From the NCBI RefSeq assembly GCF_913775355.1, contig NZ_CAJYIU010000002.1, forward strand, positions 1-48,432: a DNA stretch of 48,432 nt, written 5' to 3'. Positions 42,649 through 48,432 of this stretch are shown here, in pieces; position 1 is the stretch's first letter, and every line of letters starts with the position of its first letter. The notes beneath the pieces are model-generated. The model ran no database searches. It saw only the letters and a program-made list of their open reading frames with translations, and had not been told where the DNA came from. Position numbers and translations under genes: made by a program. This stretch comes from an uncultured Aureimonas sp. (GTDB lineage Bacteria > Pseudomonadota > Alphaproteobacteria > Rhizobiales > Rhizobiaceae).

Positions 42649-43443
42649 ATGGAATCGAAGGCCACGCGATCATCCAAGCGTAAGGACCGGAACTGGCTCG
42701 TTATTGCGCTTCTACTCAGCGGCCTTTTTGTCTTCGCTCTTATCCTACTGGCTGTGTGGCGATCTCTCGGGTGTCCGGGAGGCGAGAATCAGATGCTTTG
42801 CACCCTTCAGGCCAATGAGGTTGGCGATCTTATTGCCGGAGCTTTCGCACCTTTGGCGTTCGTTTGGCTGGCGACGGCAGTGCTCATTCAGGCGCAGGAG
42901 CTGAGAGCGACGCGGGAAGAATTGGCCCTCACTCGCGAGGAATACTCGATGAGCCGTGGGGTTATGGAGGAGCAGGCTTTGGAGGCCCGCCGACAGGCCG
43001 AGTTCATCGGCACACAAACCAGCATTCTGACCGAAGAGCAGGAGCAGCGACGGGAGGCTTTGGCCGACGACGCCTTCAAATTCCGATACGAGCAGCTACA
43101 GAACGCTTTAAACGATGCGCGCCACGTTGCCATGTCGACAGAGAACCTTTCCCGGCATCTGCTTTTCCCTCGCACCGGTGCCGGATTTCAAAGATTGTCT
43201 CGTACGCTTTGGGCCGTGACAAACGATATCCAAAATGGCGCCGCCATTTTGGAGGAGCCGGAAGACAGCTATTTGTCAGTAAGCAATGCGGCGCTTCACG
43301 CAATGGAGTTGTTCGAGCCGACGTCGCCTCGAATGAAAGATCGCATGGGTCATGAGGGCTTCGAGGAATTCGTTTTAACGAGCCAAGCGTTCACAGATGC
43401 CGTTTTGGACCGCTTGATACAGCAATCGAAAGAGACCTACTAA
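42649..43443 (+). CDS. Membrane protein with long coiled coil, prophage cargo
   Basis: 264 residues from ATG 42649, with GGGAG seven bases upstream. Two transmembrane helices (residues 15-37, NWLVIALLLSGLFVFALILL, and 58-80, LIAGAFAPLAFVWLATAVLI) are followed by a coiled coil from about 82 to 150 (QELRATREELALTREEYSMS) and a helical C-terminal domain. Composition is more AT-rich than the tail genes. The layout resembles accessory membrane proteins near the right end of temperate phages that have been linked to exclusion of other phages; I recognise no family, so function is open. Confidence 0.7.
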   Translation: MESKATRSSKRKDRNWLVIALLLSGLFVFALILLAVWRSLGCPGGENQMLCTLQANEVGDLIAGAFAPLAFVWLATAVLIQAQELRATREELALTREEYSMSRGVMEEQALEARRQAEFIGTQTSILTEEQEQRREALADDAFKFRYEQLQNALNDARHVAMSTENLSRHLLFPRTGAGFQRLSRTLWAVTNDIQNGAAILEEPEDSYLSVSNAALHAMELFEPTSPRMKDRMGHEGFEEFVLTSQAFTDAVLDRLIQQSKETY

Positions 43444-43475
43444 CTCCCTCCAAAGGGGATCATCGTCGGTCGGCG

Positions 43476-43979
43476 TCATTCCGGAATGACGCCGATCAGT
43501 TTCCAGAGGCCGATGCGGGCTCGGTTCCACGTGTCCTGCTCTTTGCCGGCATCTAGGAGTCGAAGCGCTTCAAGGTAGGCTTCGACAGCGGCCTCCGGCT
43601 GTCCGACCTTCACCCTGCACTCGGCGATCGACACCCAGCCTTCGTTTCGCATCTTCAAAATCAGGAGACGGTCTTCAGTCGGTGCGTTCATCTGGTTGAT
43701 GAGCGACGAGGGGAACGCCGTGATCCGAGGGCTTTCGAGGACAGACCGCGCGCCCGCATAAATCAGGGCTGCGTAAACCTCAGCCTTCTTCACGAAGCTG
43801 TCGAGCGCCGGCAGCGCTGCCTCGCAATTGTCGGCGGCCAGAGCGTCGTCGGCTTCCTTCTTCACCGTAGCGAGCTGGTCGGCCGTTACCAAAACGTCGG
43901 CAGGATCGACATCCTGCGCGACGGCCGGCAGCGCCAGCGGGGGAGTCAGGCAAAGGGCGAGCAGGGCTTGGCGCAGCAT
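43476..43979 (-). CDS. Secreted helical-repeat (TPR-like) protein, prophage cargo
   Basis: 167 residues from ATG 43979; the longer upstream frame is rejected because this start gives a signal peptide (MLRQALLALCLTPPLALPAV, cleavage near AQDVDPADV). The mature part is all-helical, with AADNCEAALPALDSFVKKAE and GWVSIAECRVKVGQPEAAVE then AYLEALRLLDAGKEQDTWNR, in TPR-like 34-residue spacing. It runs opposite to the phage late genes, with its own control. Such secreted lone genes in prophages are often lysogenic-conversion genes; a role is not known. Confidence 0.65.
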   Translation of the reverse strand: MLRQALLALCLTPPLALPAVAQDVDPADVLVTADQLATVKKEADDALAADNCEAALPALDSFVKKAEVYAALIYAGARSVLESPRITAFPSSLINQMNAPTEDRLLILKMRNEGWVSIAECRVKVGQPEAAVEAYLEALRLLDAGKEQDTWNRARIGLWKLIGVIPE

Positions 43980-44458
43980 GGGGACCGGTCGTCGATGGGA
44001 CTCTTCCCATACATCAGCTAATGGACTGCGCTCTCGCAAACGCTGCGTTAGGACATCGTTAACGAGCGTTCGAAGAGGCTTCCAAATGGCCATGGACCAC
44101 ATTGTCATCACCGTCATGGCCTGCCTCGCAAACTGCGCTCCGACCAAGGTCCGCATCTGGGATGGCGCCCCCCGTGGGTGGGTGAGAACAAGATTCGCAT
44201 GGCCGACTACGACACGCCCGAGCGGGGGAGCCGGGCGCGCTGCAGGAACGAACGGGAAAAGGCTGGAGTGGCACGCCAGCGCCCCGCAAGGATCCTTACT
44301 GCAGCGAAGCGTGTCAAAGTCGGGGGAACCAAAAGACACATTCAGTCTCTCTCCCTACGTGCTGGTAAGAAAGCTTTGATTTCGAGGCGTTACAGCTTCC
44401 GGTGGTATCAACCCCTTGGCAGAATCCGCCGAACCACCGTGAAGAAGGTGTCAGCCTC
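43980..44458. other. Region between divergent cargo genes without a clear gene
   Basis: About 480 bases. Open frames here are short or antisense and none has both a ribosome site and a protein-like composition. It should contain divergent promoters for the secreted protein and the phospholipase-D-like gene. I see no strong palindrome. Confidence 0.45.
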
Positions 44459-45190
44459 ATGTCGCCTGATGAACTCTACCAACGTCTGGGTCAGCTAGCT
44501 GCGACCGTTCCGTCATTTGAGGACAGGGACCTACCGCCCGACGAGATCAAATGGGTCGGAACTCTGGCTGCACTTTTAGAAGTTGATGGAAGCCGTATAG
44601 AGTCGACAGATGTGAAATTAGCGATGCGGAATGGATTGACGTCATCGTTGCGTGACGTTCGGGTCTCAGCGAAAACTTCGATCTTTCAAATTCTATTTCT
44701 GAAGCTTGCGCAGGTTGAACTGAACGTCCCAGCCGTGAGTCGGGGCGCCTACATCCCAGCTGGGAGTTCCCACGACGCAATGGCTGCAATCCGGAAAATC
44801 CTAGAGGAAGCGAAGGATAACGTTCTGGTAGTCGATCCTTATATGGATGCGAACGCCCTCACTGAGTATGCGGTCCAAGCGCCAGAATCGGTTCGCATTC
44901 GGTTCCTCACCGATCATCACCATAAGAAGCCTGGTTTCTCTCCGGCAGCGAAAAGCTGGGTTCAGCAGTACGCATCGGCACGTCCTATCGAGGCGAGGGA
45001 GGCTCCTGGAAAGTCATTGCACGACCGACTCATGATCGTGGACGACACCACCGCCTATGTGCTCACTCAGTCCCTGAATGCATTTGCGAAAAGGGCTCCT
45101 GCTTCGATCCTCAAAGCTGACCGTGAGTTAGCTGCTCTCAAAGTCGAGGCCTACGGACAGATTTGGTCGGCGGCTTCCAATCTCCTGTAA
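44459..45190 (+). CDS. Phospholipase D-like (HKD-type) protein, prophage cargo
   Basis: 243 residues from ATG 44459 with AGAAGG upstream (an earlier ATG at 44402 is possible). Residues 1-95 are helical and unrecognised. Residues 105-243 form a PLD-like module: MAAIRKILEEAKDNVLVVDP then YMDANALTEYAVQAP, VRIRFLTDHHHKKPGFSPAA, and the active-site-like GKSLHDRLMIVDDTTAYVLT, where H188-x-R190-x4-D195 replaces the usual H-x-K-x4-D. A single such motif implies a dimer. PLD-like nucleases and effectors occur in anti-phage systems; its place at the right end among cargo genes fits, but activity with Arg in place of Lys is uncertain. It lies 147 bases before the right end of the element. Confidence 0.7.
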   Translation: MSPDELYQRLGQLAATVPSFEDRDLPPDEIKWVGTLAALLEVDGSRIESTDVKLAMRNGLTSSLRDVRVSAKTSIFQILFLKLAQVELNVPAVSRGAYIPAGSSHDAMAAIRKILEEAKDNVLVVDPYMDANALTEYAVQAPESVRIRFLTDHHHKKPGFSPAAKSWVQQYASARPIEAREAPGKSLHDRLMIVDDTTAYVLTQSLNAFAKRAPASILKADRELAALKVEAYGQIWSAASNLL

Positions 45191-45309
45191 GCACGCTGTC
45201 CATCCAGCTTCAGAGGTTCATACCTTTCGCTTGCGCAAGCTGAACGTCATTCAAAAGGCTTTGGCTGGCGTGGCGGCGAAAGCATTTCTGCGCGCATTTG
45301 AAGTGACGT

Positions 45310-45337
45310 TCGAGTGCAACTGATTTGTCGTGCTACA
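45310..45337 (-). repeat. Right terminal inverted repeat (MuA-type end site)
   Basis: The complement reads TGTAGCACGACAAATCAGTT, matching the left end inverted. The element stops at 45337, followed by the second CCTCG. The 45191-45309 stretch before it is non-coding and has further partial matches (for example GACGTTCAGCTTGCGC in complement), possibly more transposase sites. Confidence 0.85.
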
Positions 45338-45342
45338 CCTCG
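45338..45342. repeat. Target-site duplication, right copy (CCTCG)
   Basis: Second copy of the 5-bp direct repeat, directly after the TACA end of the element. Deleting 28156-45342 leaves one CCTCG and restores the host frame. Confidence 0.93.
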
Positions 45343-45866
45343 GCTACCGGATCGGCACCATCGCATCGCCGACCTCCGAGATCGCGCCCGCGCGCTTTCT
45401 CGACTGGCGCAACCAGCGCACGCGCTGGATCAAGGGATGGTGCCAGACCTGGCTGGTGCACATGCGTGATCCGCGGCTCGCCTGCCGCCAGCTCGGCCCC
45501 CGCGCCTTCCTGACCTTCCAAATCCTGTTCGGCGGCATGATCGCGGCAAGTCTCATGCATGTGATGTTCGCGGGGCATCTCCTCGCGGCAGCCTACGCCT
45601 ATCTCGCGAACGGCGAGGTCTACCTGTCGGCCGGGGTCCTCGCTGCGGTCGACGCCTTCAACATCGCGCTGGCCTACGCGGTCTTCATCCTGACCGCGCG
45701 CCTCGTCGCCAGCCCGAGCGAGCGCCCGCTGCTCCGCCGGCTCTGGTCGTTGTGGTTCTACTGGCTGATCGTCAGTCTCGCGGGCCTGCGAGCGATCGGC
45801 CAGCTCTTCCACGCCCCGCACATGTGGGAGAAGACCCCGCACCGCGAACCGGCCGCAAGGTCCTGA
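45343..45866 (+). pseudogene. Family-2 glycosyltransferase, 3' part beyond the element
   Basis: The frame continues the 5' part at 28155: SRL-GYRIGTIASPTSEIAP. It holds the QxxRW-type motif in WRNQRTRWIKGWCQTWLVHM, which in processive family-2 enzymes binds the acceptor, followed by three or four membrane helices (LTFQILFGGMIAASLMHVMF, AVDAFNIALAYAVFILTARL, LWFYWLIVSLAGLRAIGQLF) and a polar end. Any translation from element-derived starts (for example GTG 45330) would give an unlinked membrane fragment. The intact enzyme probably polymerised or transferred a surface polysaccharide sugar at the inner membrane. Confidence 0.92.
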
Positions 45867-45894
45867 ACCGCCGCCATTCGGGCGACGCGACGGG

Positions 45895-46152
45895 TCAGGC
45901 GCGAGGCGCCTCGCCGTCGACCACGTCGGCATGGGGCCGGTCGTCGCCGCGCGCGACCTCCTCGTGCCAGACGCCGCTGCCATCCTGATACTGGATGCCG
46001 GCGGTCTCGCCAGCGAGTTCCTGCCGCGACGAGGCATCGCGCGCGGCGGCCAGAGCCCGGTCGTGCGTCGGGAAGGTCTCGGAAAACACGTCCCCGACCT
46101 TGTAGGCCCATCCGCCGTCGTGCTCGACGATCTTGTAGTGGATGTCGGACAT
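45895..46152 (-). CDS. DUF2188-like small protein
   Basis: 85 residues, ATG 46152 with GGAGGAG upstream. MSDIHYKIVEHDGGWAYKVG then DVFSETFPTHDRALAAARDA, SSRQELAGETAGIQYQDGSG and VWHEEVARGDDRPHADVVDG. The W-x-Y/x-K-x-G-x-F-S-x-T-F-x-T-H-x-x-A-L-A-A-A pattern is that of the DUF2188 family of short alphaproteobacterial proteins, whose function is unknown. It is convergent with the broken glycosyltransferase gene. Confidence 0.8.
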   Translation of the reverse strand: MSDIHYKIVEHDGGWAYKVGDVFSETFPTHDRALAAARDASSRQELAGETAGIQYQDGSGVWHEEVARGDDRPHADVVDGEAPRA

Positions 46153-46259
46153 CGGTCTCCTCCATGCAGTGTCGACTGACATGCAGAACGCCGGCCCCGT
46201 CGGCGCGTTCCGGAAAACGCCACGGATTTCCGCCTCGTCCCCGGCCGGTCCGATACAGC

Positions 46260-46380
46260 CGGGCGTTGCAGGATTGCCACCAAGTTGCAATCAGAATTGC
46301 CCCATGCAATTTTCGGTTGCATTGCCCTTGCGAGTCGTCCTTATCTGCGATTGCAACCTTAGGTAGGTTCATCAATCGCA
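46260..46380. promoter_or_regulatory. Cluster of TTGCAA-like motifs upstream of the RTX gene
   Basis: Within about 120 bases before the RTX start, GTTGCA/TTGCAA/ATGCAA words recur on both strands (near 46264, 46284, 46302, 46316, 46349 and 46375), in AT-richer DNA than its surroundings. The spacing is irregular. They could be repeated regulator sites controlling the RTX gene or the divergent DUF2188-like gene; no regulator is identified. Confidence 0.4.
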
Positions 46381-46426
46381 ACGGCGCTCTCCCGGCGTGT
46401 GGAGAGCCGCGCATCGTGGGGGCGTC

Positions 46427-48432
46427 ATGCCGCTTGGAATTATCAGTGACATCGTTGGCGATGTCGTGGACGTCGTGCAAGGGGTTGGTAACGTTGCCGT
46501 CGATCTGGTGTCCGTGGACCCCGATGCTACGCTGACCATTACGGGCCTCCAGCCCGGCGGCGACATTCTCAACCTTGAGCTGAGCGATCTGGATGTTGTC
46601 GGACTGGCTCAGGTGGACGGCGACGTCCGTCTCACCCTTAACAACGGTCTCCAGATTCTTCTGGCTGACATCGACATCAACGCGCTGAACGGCCTCCTGC
46701 AGCTTGATGGCCAGCTCGTTCTGCTGCCGGTCGACGGCCTCGCCGAAGGCACGGACGGCGACGACCTCATCATCGGCACCGACGGCCCCGACACCCTGCT
46801 CGGCGGCGAAGGCAACGACACGATCCTCGGCCTCGGCGGCGACGACGTCATCGAGGGCAACCAGGGCGACGACACGATCAACGCCGGCGAGGGCGACAAC
46901 ACCGTCTACGGCGGCCAGGGCGATGACACGATCTCCGCCGGCGGCGGCGACAATCTCGTCTACGGCGGCGAGGGCAGCGACACGATCACCATCGAAGGCG
47001 ACGGCAACAACACCGTCTACGGCGGCACCGGCCCGAGCGATCCGACCGATGGCGACGATGACATCTCGATCATCGGCAACGGCGACAACCTCGTCTTCGG
47101 CAACGGCGGCGACGACACGATCGAGATCGACGGCATCGGCAACAACACCGTCTACGGCGGCGACGGCAACGATCTGATCATCGTCGGCTCGGACGGCTCG
47201 AACGGCGACAACCTGATCTACGGGGGCGGCAACGACAACGCGACCCTCGGGCCCGCGATCGACGTGCTGATCGAGTCGGGTCTCAATCTCGGCGAGTTCG
47301 CCGAGAACATCGGCGAAGCCGGCATCGACGCGATCATCGTCACCAGCAACGGCGACAACACCGTCTACGGCGGCAACGGACCGGCGGACGCCGAAGACGG
47401 CAGCGACGTCATCTTCGTCCAGGGCAACGGCAACAACCAGCTGTACGGCAACGGCGGCAGCGACCTCGTGGCCGTACTCGGAACCGGCGACAACACGCTC
47501 TACGGCGGCCTCGGCGGCGACGTCCTGCTCGCCGGCACGCTGAACGGCCTCGTCAACGACTCGCCGGTCGGCGGCGGCTCGAACCTTCTGGTCGGCGGTG
47601 CCAACGACGCGTCGAGCTACACCAGCCTCCTGCCGAACGGCTTCGATCTCGGCAACGTCACCGACATCATCGAAGACATCATCGGCCGCGTCGATCCGAC
47701 CGGCGGCGTCGACGTGATCGCGGTGCGCTCTGACGGCGACAACACGGTCTATGGCGGCGACGGCGCGGTGGACGCCGAGGACGGCGCCGACGTCATCGTC
47801 GTGCTCGGCGACGGCGACAATCTCGTCACCGGCAACGGCGGCGACGACCTCATCCTCGTCTCGGGCTCCAACCTCTTCAACCAGGGTGCGGGCGACAACA
47901 CGGTCTACGGCGGCGACGGCGACGACAACGTCACCGTCAACTCGAACCGCGCTACCGTCTATGGCGGCACGGGCGACGATCTCCTTAGCGTTTCGTTTGA
48001 CACCGAGGCCCTCGTGGTCGGCGGCTCGGGCGAGGATGCCATCGAGGTGTTCGGAAACGGCGATGCGACCGTCTACGGCGGCGGTGCGGACGTCGATCCG
48101 GAAGACGGCGACGACGAGATTTCGGTCGGTGTTTCTGGCAGCGCGCTGATCTTCGGCAATGGCGGCGACGATTACGTCGAATGGGAGTCGAGCGAGGCCA
48201 CCGTGTATGGCGGTGACGGCGATGACACCCTCTACGGCGGCCTCGTCTTCGGTGAGGGTGGAAATCTCACCGGCAAGTCCCTCGTCTACGGCGGCGCGGG
48301 CTCCGACGTGATCGATATCGACGCCTACGACGACGTGACCGTCTATGGTGGCACCGGCAGCGTGGATCCGACGGACGACGCGGACGACATCTACGTCGAA
48401 ACCTTCGGCAACGCCCTGGTCTTCGGCAACGG
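46427..48432 (+). CDS. RTX-type calcium-binding repeat protein (5' part, runs off the window)
   Basis: At least 668 residues from ATG 46427 (GGGGG upstream), no stop codon before the window end. The first 100 residues are hydrophobic/acidic without a cleavable signal (MPLGIISDIVGDVVDVVQGV), as expected for type I secretion. From about residue 105, glycine-Asp nonapeptide repeats (GGEGNDTILGLGGDD, NTVYGGQGDDTISAGGGDN) run to the end. They alternate in larger blocks: VYGG-x-G then DPTDGDDDISI or DAEDGSDVIFV, then GNGDNLVFGNGGDD. Such repeats bind calcium and fold outside the cell. The C-terminal secretion signal and any adhesin or toxin domain would be downstream and are not visible. Confidence 0.88.
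   Translation, partial: MPLGIISDIVGDVVDVVQGVGNVAVDLVSVDPDATLTITGLQPGGDILNLELSDLDVVGLAQVDGDVRLTLNNGLQILLADIDINALNGLLQLDGQLVLLPVDGLAEGTDGDDLIIGTDGPDTLLGGEGNDTILGLGGDDVIEGNQGDDTINAGEGDNTVYGGQGDDTISAGGGDNLVYGGEGSDTITIEGDGNNTVYGGTGPSDPTDGDDDISIIGNGDNLVFGNGGDDTIEIDGIGNNTVYGGDGNDLIIVGSDGSNGDNLIYGGGNDNATLGPAIDVLIESGLNLGEFAENIGEAGIDAIIVTSNGDNTVYGGNGPADAEDGSDVIFVQGNGNNQLYGNGGSDLVAVLGTGDNTLYGGLGGDVLLAGTLNGLVNDSPVGGGSNLLVGGANDASSYTSLLPNGFDLGNVTDIIEDIIGRVDPTGGVDVIAVRSDGDNTVYGGDGAVDAEDGADVIVVLGDGDNLVTGNGGDDLILVSGSNLFNQGAGDNTVYGGDGDDNVTVNSNRATVYGGTGDDLLSVSFDTEALVVGGSGEDAIEVFGNGDATVYGGGADVDPEDGDDEISVGVSGSALIFGNGGDDYVEWESSEATVYGGDGDDTLYGGLVFGEGGNLTGKSLVYGGAGSDVIDIDAYDDVTVYGGTGSVDPTDDADDIYVETFGNALVFGN

Larger units (their letters stand above)
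28156..45337. mobile_element. Mu-like transposable prophage remnant (about 17.2 kb)
   Basis: Boundaries come from three agreeing facts: the host gene resumes in frame on the other side, a 5-bp direct repeat flanks the element, and the ends are inverted repeats (21 of the first 27 bases match). Gene order fits a Mu-like phage of the siphovirus-tailed type: left-end cargo, divergent S24-type repressor, Ner-like protein, small early genes, ParB-like/MuA remnants, MuB-like ATPase, tail genes, tail spike, right-end cargo. Complete phages of this kind are roughly 36-40 kb, so over half is missing: transposase catalytic domain, middle regulators, lysis, terminase, portal and head genes. No tyrosine or serine integrase is present. 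It is probably immobile unless helped in trans. Confidence 0.92.

Noticed and set aside
43828-44379. A plus-strand gene of 183 codons opposite the secreted protein
   Set aside because: Most of it is antisense to the signal-peptide-bearing gene at 43476-43979, and its composition is that of a shadow frame.
28156-45337. An integrase-driven prophage or genomic island
   Set aside because: No tyrosine or serine integrase and no tRNA target; the 5-bp duplication and TG...CA ends favour Mu-type transposition.
46700-48400. A CRISPR array or tandem DNA repeat region
   Set aside because: The periodicity comes from coding for RTX nonapeptides; units vary at DNA level and the frame stays open.

Overview
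This is a GC-rich bacterial chromosome window. The gene neighbourhoods (infC, rpmI-rplT, pheS...pheT; murA; infA-maf-yacG; class I lysyl-tRNA synthetase; RibB with a C-terminal GTP-cyclohydrolase-II-like domain; BTLCP-type transglutaminase-like peptidase; sitABCD) point to an alphaproteobacterium, most likely of the Rhizobiales (Aurantimonas/Aureimonas/Methylobacterium-like). I infer this from gene content and order; I see no 16S or other direct marker.

Layout. 1-5.36 kb (minus strand): translation genes infC (AUU start), rpmI, rplT, pheS and the start of pheT, with a PAS-domain gene placed opposite between infC and rpmI, and a glycosyltransferase plus a membrane protein placed between pheS and pheT. 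5.5-14.8 kb (mostly plus): alpha/beta hydrolase, transglutaminase-like peptidase, a 52-residue membrane peptide, murA, infA-maf-yacG, terC (minus), queF, ribB, a two-domain VOC protein and a glutathionyl-hydroquinone-reductase-like protein. 14.8-19.3 kb (minus): a sugar-catabolism-like cluster (zinc alcohol dehydrogenase, exonuclease-like protein, FAH-family hydrolase, SDR, LacI regulator) with a candidate LacI operator. 19.4-22.8 kb (minus): sitABCD manganese/iron ABC transporter with a Fur-family-like palindrome upstream. 22.8-26.7 kb: SNase-like protein, lysS, and a periplasmic solute-binding protein.

28,156-45,337: a Mu-like transposable prophage remnant of about 17.2 kb. It sits inside a family-2 glycosyltransferase gene (5' part 26,745-28,155; 3' part 45,343-45,866), is flanked by a 5-bp target duplication CCTCG, and has imperfect terminal inverted repeats starting TGTA. 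Removing the element plus one CCTCG copy restores one 644-residue reading frame with the glycosyltransferase motifs in order. The element keeps a divergent repressor/Ner control region, but the genes after it are rearranged: a ParB-like N-terminus runs in frame into what looks like a MuA transposase C-terminus; a MuB-like ATPase runs in frame into a truncated tail lysozyme/tape-measure protein; and a 3.7-kb tail segment (about 37,273-40,978) is inverted between 7-bp inverted repeats, breaking two tail genes. Reversing that inversion on paper rebuilds both frames exactly (290 and 810 codons of protein). Head, packaging and lysis genes and the transposase catalytic domain are missing. Lower-GC cargo genes lie at both ends: a nucleoside-deoxyribosyltransferase/TIR-like protein at the left, and a membrane coiled-coil protein, a secreted helical-repeat protein and a phospholipase-D-like protein at the right.

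45.9-48.4 kb: a DUF2188-type small protein and the beginning of a large RTX-type calcium-binding repeat protein that runs off the window.
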